DNA of 64,000 nucleotides, taken from Hydractinia symbiolongicarpus. Its lineage: Eukaryota; Cnidaria; Hydrozoa; Anthoathecata; Hydractiniidae. The stretch covers positions 6,572,001 through 6,636,000 of the forward strand of contig NC_079879.1 in assembly GCF_029227915.1 (NCBI RefSeq), in the 5' to 3' direction. The position numbers and the translations under genes were made by a program. Shown in pieces: positions 11,701 to 26,700 of this stretch. The notes beneath the pieces are model-generated. The model was not told the origin of the DNA, made no database searches, and saw nothing but the letters and a program-made list of their open reading frames with translations. How positions within the stretch are numbered: the stretch's first letter is position 1; every line of letters starts with the position of its first letter.

Positions 11701-14700
11701 AAGTCTGACAAAAAATTGAGTTACTACCAACCCCTTTCCTGCAAACTCCACAAGACCACTTTCCAACTACAACATCACAATATTAAAACCCTAAATTTAA
11801 ATTTAACACTGATATAGTTTAATTTGGACTAAATTCGATAAATTCCTGTACGCCTCTGGGAGGTTCTTATTTACAAAAATTAAAAATTAAACAAAATCTA
11901 TTAAATTATGTTTTGAAGAGTGAAGGGGGGAGGACTTTAGAGAGCCTAGTCAAAAATAACATTGTTTGATTTCTTTTTTCAATTTATTCAGGATTTTTAA
12001 ATTGTTTAATTTTATAATGCAAAATTTATTTCTAAGACGCTTAAAAGTTATGTTTACATCTTTAAACTTTCAACTTTCCATCTGTGAGCCAAAAGCTACT
12101 TAATACCTGTCTAGTCTATCCAAAATATAGCAATGTATTCTCAAAACCACCTAAAGTAGCCACCGTACTTCTTCATGTTCCTTTTATGTTTCTATTTTGC
12201 TTCTTCTTTTCTAAAAAATTAAAATTCGGTGCCTTCTGTTATAGAATTTATTAACATCCTCAAACTCTAAACATAATCCTGATAGTCGCTCGCAATCCAA
12301 GAATACTGCTAGCCCAAAAGGAAAATCACGGTCGCCTGGGAAAGGAGGAAAAAAGGGCGCCAAAAAGGAAGAAAAACCGCCTTCACCGAAAAAAGACACG
12401 AAATTGAAAAAACGTGGAGAGGAATCAGAGAGTTTTAAGACAATTGGTAAGCTTTTGTTTTATTCTTGTGATTTACGACACAAGAAAACTTATTTGTAGC
12501 CTTTGACTAACCATGGACTAACTGGTGTATTGCACGCAAGTTAAAAAACTGTAATCTCTGATACTTGAAGTACCACAGTTACAACCCAGCAGCATCTTAT
12601 TACCTAAAAAAGTAAAAACCCACCTATAACATTTTAAAAACCCACCTAAAATATTCATAAGTGGTCAGTAAAGCAAAACTTGTCTTTACGACGTACATCC
12701 TATTTGTAAACAGTACACCAATACACCATCCTGGTTTAAAACGCTTCAAGCCTATAGAAAATAACAACAACAATCTTTACAGGACTACACTTTTTTTAAG
12801 TCTTCATTAGAATTTTGGCGTTGCATTACTTGTTAGTGTGACAAATTTTCAGGTTGATAATCACTGGTGGTTGAGAACTCTGTACCTCCAGATAGTTGTT
12901 CAACTTGGGTGATCAATCTTAGGAAAATAACGTTTAATAGTTTTAAATATCTCTGTTACACATAATAATATAAACAAATATCAAAACCTTTTTTTTTAAA
13001 AAAAATTGTTTTACGAAGTAAACCTAAATATTTTAATTGAACAGCTTACAGGAGCCTTTAACTATGGAACTTTTTCATCACTCTATTTTCAACGCTATAT
13101 AGATGATGAACCTGATGGAGCAGAAGACCCTAAGCACTACATTGTTTTGACTGGATTCACGGAACCATCTTTGTTGAATTATTTAAACGAGATGAAGGTT
13201 ACGGTGAATACAATAATCAACCTTAAAACAGATTACCTTATGAAACATCAGGACGCTATTGAAAATAGTGAAGAGGTAAATTGCCTATGTCTGAGAAATT
13301 GTTAAAAAAAGATTATTAAAAATAAATTTTAAAATAATTCTTTCTATGAAAATCATTGCTTAAGAAAATAAAGGTGTATAAAACATGAATTCAGTTTTCT
13401 GGAAAAGTTGTCTTTATAGTCAAGATTTTGTTTATCTTGTTTAAGAATATTTAAACCATATCTTTGTAATTGTTAGAAAGGCCAATTTTTAGTACAATAT
13501 TTAGTACATATGAGACTAAAGGAAGACGAGTTGTTTATTTTATATTCTTTCATGATACAGGGTTTTAGCTATTGAATTTTAAGTGATTTCTTTAATCCAG
13601 GCTGTACTGTATAACTTTTTTCACTGAACTTCTTTAAAGGAATCTTCTGATGAAAGTGATGAGCAAAAAGCTTTGTTGCAAAGTCAACTTGATATATTTT
13701 GGCATGATTCTGCATTGATTGTAAAGCAAGTACCTACTGGACATCCGCTACGTAATACTGCAAAGTTTGATCTAATTGTCCAAGAAGACTGTTTACCTGA
13801 ACAGCCGTTTGATGTCCTGGATCAGGAGAAAAAGGTAGGCTTTGTTTTATACTGCAGATTCCTTGTGGACAGTGTCCTATGTAATTGTATGACCTATGTA
13901 GCAAAGACACAATTTAAAACACAAATAGTGTATTGTAAATAAATCCTGGTTGGAGAAGCCATAACAAAATTGCCTTTACATTTAAAAATATCCTGTCCAA
14001 TTTACCATCAAATGAAGAGTCAAAGTTGGTTCATAAGTGACTGCATAATAAAAAGATTTTTTTCAACACAAAAGCCTGCTTTATAAAAAGGTCATACATT
14101 TGCTATAAACTGCATGAAATGTATAACGAGTGAGATTTATTTTCTTGCCAGTTTGGCCATGACCTTTTGCTGCGTAAATCTCTACTTAGTGCTACAGATG
14201 CACAATATGGAATTTTGTACAGGTCAACAAAAACAGTAAACTCATCAATTTCTTTAACTGTAGGTTGAATTCAGTACATGGCTTTTTGATAAAGTTGCTG
14301 ATGTCTGCTTTGACACATTGGATTATCAGCGACAATATAATAGATATTTGGCGAATTTAAAGGTTATCGATGTTTCAAGTGATGGTATACCAGAAGATAA
14401 ATCTGGATCTGAAGGTACTCTTTTATTTATTCCTATATAGAATCATGCTGCCTTCAGAACGTAAGAAAGTCTCTTTACTCTGAAGTACTGAAGTCGCATC
14501 ATCTTTTTTATTGGATAAGGTGTCTTCTTCTTTGAGGTTACCACATGACTTCTTAAAAAATCAAAGGCAGTTATAGATTGTGTCCATCCAACAAGAATAT
14601 ACAATATCACATTACCTTTATTATCAGTGCTATAGTTACGAGTTGATCCACACGTTGAAAACGTTTGATTCGCTTTAATTATTTAAATTTGGATTCCATC

Positions 14701-17700
14701 TGGCATTTTCATCTCTTTGATCCCAGAATCTGAAGACCCAAATTACATGCTTGATAATTATTTAAATATTTTAATATGCATAGTAGTTGCAGCTCTCATT
14801 ATTGACAAAAACCCATAGATAGAAATATTGATCAATACTGACCCGTTAGGTTGTGATATCAATGGTCCGAGATCTTTAGGACAATTTAATAATACTAAGC
14901 CTTCACACTTTACATCTTTATTTTGTAGTTGGCGAGTCACCAGTAAAACCACCTTCTCCTGACTTACGTTATTACAGAAAACTAATGAGTAAGATTCCTA
15001 TTGAGAGTGAAAGTGTTCCTCTTATAATGGACTGTTTGTTGGAACAGGTATGCAAAAACAAAAACATTGGTCTTGTTGGAAATATTCAGAAAAAATTTGG
15101 TAACATCTCACACACGTTCATAAAAGTTGGATTATTGCATCATTAGCACTTTACACATTTTATCAATCAGAAACTAAAACAAGGGTCTAGTAGACAATTA
15201 TTTCATGATTTTAGTATTGAATGTGCTTTATCTGATTATTTAGGATTAAAGAGGTAATTTATCAAATATTAAATATATAGCTTACAAGTGTCTTTTTTTA
15301 GTTAAGATTTGTGCATATTTTACAAAAATAACACTTTCTCAAAAAGAATATAGGGGAAACTGTTGTAAAGGCAGTGTATATTTCTAAAAAAAGTCTTAAG
15401 AAGTCTTAGTACTCAGTTTTTTGAACAGGTTTCGTTAAAAAAGACTGACTATAATTTTACTAAACAAATCTTATTTTTATCAATTTACACTTCTGGCACT
15501 CTGAAGTTGTTTAAACGTATTGTCTAAAATATGTGCTTTTATTTAAAGGTCGTTGCTATAACTGATGGTCCAAATCCAATGGATGTTCTTCCTCCAGCCA
15601 GAGAAGATGGTTTAAATCATTTGGTTGGTGAATATTTAGATAAAAGACTAGCATTTTATGGAATGCAATCGAGTAGTCAGGTAAAGTGAGAGCGTCAACA
15701 ATTAATATTAAGAATCATTCTTAACCCTGACCTTCGAACAATCTTACTTTTTTGTGCCTAAATTCTACTTGTGTTTGCACTAATATTTTTTATACTTTTC
15801 ACTTTTTATGTTCACACATTTTTTTCGTTCTCACATTTTTTCGCATAAGGCACTGTTTAATTTTTTGCAATCTTCCCTTTCACATTTATTTTTTCCCTTG
15901 GTGTATGTTGTACTTGACATAGTCTAAAACTTTTTGGTGTGTTTTTTTTTTTTTTAGAATACTGCAAGCATCAAAGCAAAGAAAGGGAGCAAACCAGAAC
16001 TACTCTACTATGAGGATAAGTTTAAAGCTGCCTTATTAAACTTTGATGAAAATGATGACAAAACGAAAGCTGCAGATGTGTACACAAGAATGCAAAAAAT
16101 AAACATTTATTCCAACTATGTAAATTATCTTTGCCCAACGCAAGATGAATGGATTGAAAGTTACATACGAAGGAGGCAGTTGTATCAGTTTTGCTGCATG
16201 GGTAACGAGATAAGTGAGGAAATATTCGAACAAGCCATGCGCCAGTTCATATTTGAATCTCTGCCACTTGAGACTGCTGCGGATTCAGGAAATGTTATAG
16301 AACATGACACGTTTGAAGAACAGTTGGAAAAAATTGTAAGCTGTTGGGATCATCCGTACTGCGACATGCAAAATATTTCAAGCCAGCAGGACGTTGAGAA
16401 AAACACCTCTGAGAACGCCGCACTACAAGTATTTCGCAATCTCAATCACTATTGCTGGTTAGAGCGTTTCGAGCCGGGTATACTATTCCAGGTAGGTACC
16501 GTAACATTAAGCATTTGATACTTATTTAAACATGTGGAGGCTTGCTAATGTTCCTCAAAATTCAACAAATGTTTATGCGTTTTCAAAGAAAAGGAAGAAG
16601 TTAAAGCAATAGGTAAATGTTAGACATTTAGTAAGACGAAAGAGGCTTTAGTTAATTTTGAAACAGGTAGTGATTATGTGTTTTTATTTAATTATTCTTA
16701 ATGTTAGTATAAGGAATTGTCCAATGTCTTTATTAAAAAACATTTTTTTTTATATATATATCTGATAGATATTGGATGCCGCAGCAGACATTCGTCCCTT
16801 CTTAGACACATACTACAATCGGGGAAACAACACCATGCTGATGGTTCTCCATAATCCATCCAATAAGAACTTACAAAACAATACGAACTGGGATGCGTGG
16901 CTTCATTCTAATGTTGGCTTCCGAAACTATCTAGAACATGTGGCATATGAAATTGAAGATTGGACAAAAGAAGCGGAACGATTGGAAGAGGAGAAAACAA
17001 AACAGGAAGCACCTCAAGAATCGACGGAACCATCCCCTGTCCCCCCACCCATCAAGGAAAGAAGCAGGTCTGTGATACTGAGTTAGAAAGTTATCCTGGC
17101 CAACAGTAGATTCTATTGGTACTGCTGCATACAAGCCTGTTTAGTGCTTAATTAAACGTTTTTTTTAGTAAAATATTTTCTCGTATTTTCGATAACCAAA
17201 TTAGATGTCCTTATTTAGTACACTGATGAGTAATCTACACAATATGTCTAAGTTTGCTTGGATCATCTATTTGTGGACGATATGCCCATTTAGTATCTGT
17301 TTGTGTTTAAAGGTGGGGCCTTAAAACAAGAGCAGAAATACTGCAAGAGGAAAATGAGCGAAAAGAAGCTGAAAAGAGCAAGAAAAGTCCTCGTTCTAAA
17401 AGTAGCACCCCTAAGAAGTCTAAGTCACCAGAAAAGAAAAAGTCAGGTAAAATGCATTTCAAACGGTTATTAGTTTAATCTGAAACTACAAGTGTTTTTA
17501 GCATAAATCTTGTTTTCACATGCTTTGGCTCGCTTCTATTTGGTAAGTTAAGAAACTGATTTGTTTCAGTCACATACATAAACAGTTGAAAAATTTATTT
17601 GCTTTTCGCCACTTAAGATTTGTAACTTGCGGTAAAGGTCTTCAAGTGCTGACTCTTGTGTTTTCGATATTATTAAAACGTTTCTATTGTTAATTATACA

Positions 17701-20700
17701 AAAAATTTATTTCTTCTAATTCTCCTCTTTATTTAAATCCAATATTATATTTTACTGCACCTAAGTAATATTATTTTTATAAACAGAAAATAAACGAAGG
17801 ACGCCTTCGGCAAAGAAAAGTCGTTTGACAACTTCCGGAAAGAGGCCTGGCTCGACAAAATCAGGTGCAAGTTTTCAGACACAGTTGCCCCCGTTTTCAC
17901 AACCAGAAAAAGAATATGATTTCACTGGATACAATTTAGGCGATAACTTGCTGTCGGTCTCTGGCGATCTGTCCTATCTCTTTCCCCAGAATAAATCACT
18001 CATTAAAATAGAACGATTTCAATACGTGCAAGCGAACACAAGTGTCATGGTGAGTGTAATGAAGCGAGGAGATTTGTTCACAGTCAATTTTGTCAATCCT
18101 TTGTTTACTGAAAACGAAGATCAAGAAGGCGATGTTATTCAGGAGGTGGTGAAATCTAACCTTACAATGAAAACATCAGAAAACGGTAAGCTTAATGGTT
18201 CAGGTATTTTTTTTCAATCTTTGCTTAAGTGTTACATAACCAGAAGGGAGAACTTTCGAAACATAATAGGCAATACTTTAGATAGGCTTTACACGTATTC
18301 TCAATATTCTGTCTTTGTTTTAAAAATGTTTACACGATTTTGAGGGAAACTGAAACTGGTTTCCGTGTTGATTTCATTTCGGTCAGAACCTTCATGTGAA
18401 CACGATTTACCCAAAAATGAAACTATTGCCCATGTGTTGAAGTTATTGCGCATGTGCACAAACTCATGATGCACGTGCAGATTGCACAACCCCTATTATG
18501 AAAATCTCAATGCGAACACGGGAAAATTTTTTTATAATACTTTTGCCTTGATTTAAGTAATGTTTCTTCGTTGCAGTTGCATATTAGTTTGCCCAGGTTT
18601 CTCTATATTATGAATACACAGCAACACCATATATGGGTGTAGGTGTGTGAGAGAGAGAGAGTTTTGTCTTTTTCTTACTACTTTCTTCTATTGTATCACT
18701 TTTTTAGATGAAATTGAGAAAAGTTCAAAGCCAGAATCGATATCAGGGGAGATTGAGAAAGTTTCAAAATCTGAGTCTACGTCAGGTGAAATCGAATCTG
18801 AATTTTCGCTCCCATCTCTTCCGGAAACACCACAACCTTCCTGTATGTACTCCAATATCAACGCTACCTTTTCCGATGGAATGATTCTAAGTTTAAGCTC
18901 TTCGGTAAACACGACAAATAATAAATTAGTTGATAAGATGCTGTCGATAAGCAAAGAACCTAGCGAAGTAAGCAAAGAACCTTCGCAGTCTACTGCGCAT
19001 CCGAAAAGTCCAAAGGGTAAGCGTACTAAGAAGGACGAAGACACGAAAGCGCAAGAGGAAGCCGATAGATTATTACGAGAACAAGAAAACGACAGAAAAT
19101 TGCAGAAGCGCAGACAAGAAATAATAAAAATATTGAAAGACAAGGAAGGGTGCAAAAATCTGTTTGTGACTACACCCGATGGTTTGCACATGTCAATTTT
19201 GCATAGCGTTCATTGGGTAGATGGAGAGTCGTATGAGAAGACATTGGTGCTAAAGCAGGAACAGTTTGTCAATAAATTAGACGAAGATACCTTAGAACAA
19301 AGAGAAGTTGTCAAAGAATTGTATAGGTGCATAACAGAAAATGGTTGGTTAATGAAAGTGAGTATATTTAATTTTCTTGCTATTAGTAGTGTAATTTACC
19401 TGTTGTTGTGGTGAAAGGAATTCGTTTAACAGATGTATTTGTTTTGATGGCAGGAATTTATTTTACAGAGACAATAACTCTGTTGATATGGTAATATTAA
19501 TTGATTTTATTGGTGCAACCTCGAAATTGCGGTAATGGTGAAATCCGCCTGTTTGCATGGCCATAGAATTGAAACGCCCCCATTATGGCAGGTTTTTTAC
19601 ATGATCTTTTTCTGTATGAGTAGTTGGTCGGGTAAGTTATGATAATGTCTGTTGTAAACTAGTTCTTTTTATGTGTTTGGTAACAATGTGTTCGTGCTTC
19701 AGTACATGTCAGATGAAACAATCGAAATCTTCACACCAGCCGGTGATGTCTTGAGGTCGTCACCTTACGTGAAACCATCACGTTTCGAAGATTTGGTTGC
19801 GTCGTCAGAAGAAACTCCATCCTCAAGACCGAACTCAAAGAAACATGGCAAGCAATTAAACCAACTAGTTGATGAAAGTGCTACCGTTAAATCCTCGCCT
19901 TCAGTAGTGGAAAATATTGTTGAAGGATTCGATGCAGACTGGCATGTAACGTTGTCGTCTGGTAAACAAAAGATAATCAAATCTGACGGCGCAGAAGAAA
20001 GTCTGGAGGATTTATTAGTGTCGTCTGCTACTTGTTTTGACACGAACCAGGTGTGAAACAATTTGTACACGCGTTTTTTTCATAATAATTAATTTTAGAA
20101 AAGTTTCTGTTGGAACATCTTTACCCTGGCGTGGGTGCACGTTAAAGGATTTCAAAAATCTCCATTTTGGTAATGGTATAATGTTATAGTTTAATAGCTT
20201 CTCAAACTCTTGACGGTCCATGGATAAAGTTAGCCTATAATCTGCTAATTTTATGTATGTAGGTCATTTTGTTGAGTTGTAATAACCTCTCCTACTTATG
20301 TAGTTCTGGCTTCGACAAGGGTCCTATCCAGTCTTTTAATTTGAATTGCGAAAGTTGAGCAGTTTGCCTACCACTGTCATATTTCATAAACAAGTTTCTT
20401 TTTTGGGAAAAACCCGAATAAGAACGTAAGGCTGTCATTTGTCAAAAATTTAGAACAAATTTTAAAAGTTCTAGGATTTGTAGTACTGAAATTTCTTATG
20501 GTTACTCAGTTTAAGAACGTTTTAAAAAACATATTAGGCTTTTTAATTCAAAAATAGAGAACGTAAAGGCTTCTTAAAATTAAGGGTTCCCAAAAATGAC
20601 AAATTACAACAACTAAGTGAAATTATTTTTCACAACATAATTTTTTAGATTCTCCTAACACGAGAGGATGGTGTTATCACAATTGAAAAACCAAACGGAA

Positions 20701-23700
20701 GCAAGATCGTTGAATATCTAGATGGCACAAGGTTTACGAGTTTCAGTCAGCAATACGAACAAAGACAATTCAATGCAGAAACAGGAGAAGAAGAATTCGT
20801 ACATAAAATTGATCATTTCGTTAAGGTTGAAACAATTTTCTGTTTGATTTTTCCTAATATATTTTTCCTAGAATGCTGCAATTACTATAAGGTACTAATC
20901 AGTTTCCCTAAAAAGTCTTGCTGTCTGGTTTTAAACGCTGGCCACCTACATCCTACATCCTAAAAGTAATAAGGTTGCAGTCTGCAAAATATTGATCATT
21001 TGATGCTTTTGACCGTATTTGTAAAATGACGGAAAAACCGCCATTATCTCAACAATTTCTGCCATTCATTTCAATGTAAAATTTCCTTTTCAGCGTGAAA
21101 AGCACAAAAAAATGTTGTTGTTTTTCTTTTTCAGATTGAGCATGATTGTATGGCTTCCGTTCTAATCAACCAATCAGTACCTTCAATGACAATCTCCTTT
21201 GGTAACAAGAAAGAAATAAAGTGCTTTAAAAATGGCGGATACGTTATTTCGAAGAATGAAAACGTGGAAATGATTATTGACAAACACGGTATTTACTTTC
21301 GATTAGCATAAACATTGATTTAAATGTTATGCTAATAAATTAAGGGTTATTTTCTTCTTTTTCTGCGAGATTTATAACGTGTGCATTGCTAGATTCGTTT
21401 TCACGCTCACAAATTCTCACGCGTTTCTCTTTTTACAGTCACATGTATATTAACTTGTTAGTGTGCTTATATGTTGATGTGTTTACACCAAAAGCTTGGT
21501 GTTGAAGTAACCACTGAGGTTTTAAGGGTAAATTTGCCCCATCAACAAGAGTTCAGTGTTTGGAAGATAAGAAGTCTGTTTCCAAGCTTGCAGTTTGCAG
21601 CTTGCCTTATCTTTCGCGAATACTGTGATGTTCTCTATGCAATTGTCTTTCAGGTAAATCCTCTCTCCATCCGAAGCACGATTTTGATATTTCATCTGAT
21701 GGATCAATTGAATTACCTGCCAGCGAATTGATACCTGAGGAGCACTGTGTTATTAAAGAATCAAGTAAACAGTGTCTCGATCTGATGGACGGCGAGGGGA
21801 ATAAATTTGTTGTCCACGCATCGGGTGATTTCACTGTTGATAAAAAGCCCGAGGGTCATGATCGAAGTAAGTCTGGATTTTATATGATTATAAAGGTCTA
21901 GCATCGCCAAAGTTAAAGTTAATGATAATATCTTTTTACACGGAGTACATGTAGTTCAGGCATGTATAGCGCATTTCTCTATCTTGAAAAGAACATCGCA
22001 GCTACACCGTATCACTTTTCAAAACATTTTTCTCTCTGTCTAATGATTGGACCGATTTTTTATCAAATAAGACACAAAATCTCTAACGCAAATAGGTAGT
22101 TTGACATCAATACCATTCTATCCTATGGTGAAATAGTTTTAAAAGAGTGACAAAATTTCACTTGTATAGGAGTACGTGGAGTTGATTGTTGTATATTCTA
22201 GTCCATATTGGCCAAAATCCACCCCGATTCAGGTTGTATACGCGTACACATAGTAACAAAACTCTGCTGTATCTTCCCGGACTAATAGGTGAATGTTAAA
22301 TTAACCATTGAACATTTGATATGGTGTTCTTTCAAGTCTTTATATTTTACGCGAAATCAACTAAAAAAGATTATTTTTTTAGCGAAACTGTATTTTCTGA
22401 GGGTTTTGTTGACCTCACGATATTTTTAATAAATTGTAAGTTTAGTCTTGCCATGATAGAATATGTCAATAAATCGAATTATCAATAGAAAGCGAGTGTT
22501 ATTTCTTAACTTTGCTTTGAGAAGGCTGCATTTCAAAAACATCTTCCCTTAAAGTTTTATCATTGTGCTGTCTTTTCGAACATGATTTTTAAAGGGAGGG
22601 GTGCAAAACAATAAATGTTTTGATTGGAATCTCACTTTGATGGGAGAAAGTTATCTGCCACACAAAAATTCATCATTATTAAGTCATTATTATTACAATT
22701 ATTATCGTTGTAGCAACAATCCCTCCTCGATATTTTGTCGTTTACCCTGATGGCAGTGGAGAAGAGTTGCTCCAATATGATGATATTGCTGAATACTTGC
22801 AAGAAGCAGAACTCGACCCATCTGCTGCAGTTCTAAAGACTGGCATTGAAGGAGATGATGAAGGGAATGCAGTTACAGTTATGAAACCTTATGAAGGTAT
22901 CTACTAGACGGCTATGTTCTGTTGCTTAGAGTTGTTAGTTTAGCTTACACATGTAATACCTTTCGACGTGGGTTTTAATATCTTAAAGTTAGCGTATTTT
23001 GACAAAAAAATGCCGAATTCACCAAGGTGATGTCCTCTCTCATGGTACAAATTCCGTACAAATTTATTTTTAGGACCACCTTCCAAGGTGTGGAGAAAGA
23101 AGAAAGACGAAGCTAATATAATTCCATTAAGTTTAAGAGAAAGGGACTTTAAATCATTCCCTGCACGTGAAATGAAGAAGCCTGGACCTCCGTTTGGTAC
23201 CAAAAAAGGTAACTTTTTTCATGCTTAGAGATCTTCTTTACTTCTCTTTTGATCACTTAGGACTTATTACCATATTTTATCATGTATTTTGCATGGTGTA
23301 TTTGTATACCACTAGTGCACGCATCTGCATCACTATGTACCATTTTGATTTCCTGTGTCTGTTGTACGCAACAATTATTTAACTCGTGTAGAAGTGCCTG
23401 CTAAAATTGTTCCCAAGAAAGCCCCGAGTTGTCCAGCTTTGTTAGAAATACGTCATTTGGTGCAATATAAAGAACTCGCACAAGAAATAAGAGAACAAAT
23501 TATAGATGGTATTAGCAGGTATGGAGAGTTTGTTCAACAACAACAAGAATCAGATGCCGCTCTTTTGAAGATAGATGAAAGAAGTGACGATGAAAAACTG
23601 TGTGCTGAGGACATACAAAAGAAGGTACGTCTATGCAGCTATATCTATGCATGTGTGCTGCCCACCATGTTCCCTGTTGAGAACCAACGAAAAAAGCAGG

Positions 23701-26700
23701 GTTGTTAACAGGTTTGGTATAGCTGAAAAAGTTTGCAAAATAGGATTTTTAAGAAAAAAAAGAACTGGAAAGTATAATTCTGAGCTGGAAAGATTGGAAA
23801 AGTATTACTTTGCGTAGAGGAATTTCTTTACTCATATTTTGACTTTCTATGGGAATAAGTATGTTTTGCAGTCAGGCCTGCAGTCATTAAAAGGTGAAAA
23901 ACATATACAATGCCACATTTTTGTCCTTAACAGTTGTCACACTAAACTAAATATTTACGAATGTATTTCCAAGCAGTAATTTTTCTTAATTTATATATTT
24001 TTTACATTTAGTACTTGCATAATGAACAGGTAACTTCAGGTAAATTATTTAGAGTTGAAACCCTGTTTTTTTCTCCATCGCGTTTCTTTCCATTTTGTTC
24101 ACTACTTTTTCGGGATATTTGCACATTATACTTTCAGATGAAAACCTCACGGTGTCAGCTGAAGAGATACTTGCTAAGAAGTACATTGACACCATTACGC
24201 CTCCCTCCCCCGAACCTGTACCGACTGCCAAACCGCAAAGAAGTGAAGCTGAATGGGAAAGAGACAGAATCGAATTGGCTGAACTAAAACATGCCAAATC
24301 CGTTATCCGAAAGCAGGAGTTTCCTCCGTACTTTGACACAGAAGAGGGTGAGTTACGTTTAGTAAAAGTTATTCTGACATTTATCATGCTGAAAATATGA
24401 CACGCACACTTTTTATATGAATTATAAAAAAATTAGGCTGAATTATTCTCAGCAAATTCTTATACATGTGTATTATTTAACTGTGTGAAGTGGTTGTTAT
24501 CTTGTTAGAAGTTCTGGACAATAGCTAACAATTGAAGAAAGTGACACGTTTGATGTTGATGTTATATATAGTTGTATCAGCTAAAAAAGGCTTAATGAGA
24601 CTAACTCTTTTTCTCCTTTCTATAGAAAATCAGTCTGAAGATAATTTTTACAATATTCTTAATTTTCGAGAAAATATTTTTTACAAAACATATTCTTACA
24701 TGGAAAAGCGTAGTTTGTCGTAAATTTCGTAAAAACACGTGATTGTGTGCTTGTTTTTCATTGGTTGTATTACTGTAGGTCAGCGGTTTCTTTATGAAAG
24801 TGGTATCCTACCTGATATGGAGAAGTTGACCAGTGATTTAGCATATGAAACTGTACATCCTGTTAAAGGTGATTCTCCCATTTCTACGACGACATTAACT
24901 AGATCGCAAATTTCATCTATGGAATCTTCGGCAGGAACACCAGGTATGGTAATTCGCGGGTCTCCGCCATGTTTGTTTAATTCTCGTGTGTGGAAATCGT
25001 TTTTTACAAGTTTTTCCTTATATTTTATGTAAAAACAATTTGCAGGTAAAGATTTTTGTATAGGGTCATGTAATTGGAAAGGTATTCAGCGTATTTTTGT
25101 TTCTACGGACCATGAGTAAGGACAAATTACATGTGCTATGTTTTTGCAAATGAAATAAAAATAATTTAGATCTTTGAAGACTTCAATAGAAAAGAGCTTG
25201 ATAACACCACAAATAGTTATTCTTTCTGTGTTGTTTTCATTTAATCTATTTGATTCACAATCTTTGGCCCTCTGTTTAGTTGCGGCAAGCACACCTCAAT
25301 TTGAAGACTCGTCTTATTCAATGCAATCTTCCTGGTCGTCGATGAAGTACGACACAAGCGGTAACACTATCTCGCCGCACGTCTCCTCACTTGACGGCCG
25401 ACCTTTAGGTCCGACACCGAAACAGGCCAGTAACATGACGTCAAGTTTTGATGGCGTTCAAGTAAGTGAAGAAAATACGAAACTACAAACCATTCCAGAA
25501 CTTCTCACCAACAGATCGACGAGATCTGAACCTTGTAAGTGGATACTGTAACTTTTCAGTTATAAGCGGGAATTTATCAGTGAGTTTTAAAATAAATTTT
25601 CTATGACACATCAGGGTATGTTGTTGGCATCTCAAGGAAATATACAGGCTGCGAGGAAAATATTAAAATCAGGGGCTTTTGGGCGTGGGAGGGGATGGAG
25701 TATGAATGAAGGGATTTAATTTTTTGAATTGACCAGAGACACGGTATCTTTAGTTGTCAAGATTCAAAATGCACCAGCTCAGTGTTAACATTTTAATTCA
25801 ATAGTCTTAATACTGGACAGCTCCAACTATAAAACTATAAGAACAAATTAGAATAAATTTCTTCTTCATCTAGCTAGCACAGCCTTAAGAAGTTTAACCT
25901 ACGATGCTTCAGGATCACTACGAAGAGATTTAGTTAAAACGCCAACGTCTATATTGGGTTCGAAACCTAACGCAATAGCGAACAAGAGGGTAACGCATTT
26001 TGTTTTGTTTTTTCGTTTCCACTTTTTATAACCATAGGAAGAAACTGTAATGTTGCGATATACTATTTTTTATAAGCAACCAATTTTTTAAAGCAACGTT
26101 AATACGAATAATAATGGATAAGTTAGCCCGTGGAAAAATCCACGGGTTCGCCCGTCCTTTTAATTTACCCGTCGCAACAAGGAGGATAAAAATTATCGCA
26201 TTTGATATTCCTGTTTCCGTAGCACAATGTTCTAACTCAGCGGGGGGTCTGCGCAGAGACAGACAGATGGAATACGGCTATTATTAAAGAGAACTAGTCG
26301 TTTAGCCCGCGGGCACACAGACAGACAGACGACGGCTATTATTAAAGAGACTAGTCGTTGCCCGTGGAAAAATACACGGGTTCGCCCATCCTTTAAATTT
26401 ACCCGTCGCAACAAAGTGGATAAAAATATATCGCATTTGATATTCGTGTTTCCGTAGCATGATTTTTTAACTCTTCGCGATTAGTACAGTTAAATTGTGT
26501 AGCACAGGCGCATAGGGATAATATCCTTTTGAAAAACAAAAACACTTCATTGCAGCCTGTTTAAATAAAAACACAAGAAGCAGTCCATTGTTAACACATC
26601 GCAACTTCGGTTTAAATAAAACACAGGAAAAAGCTTGTTGTTACCCTGTCCAGTTAAAAATATCACTCTGCCATTTAATTTTGCAGAATAAGTTTTCATG

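Noticed and set aside
18688-19191. 167-residue minus-strand open frame
   Set aside because: Antisense shadow of SPAG17 exon 18708-19357, which is supported by phase and homology.
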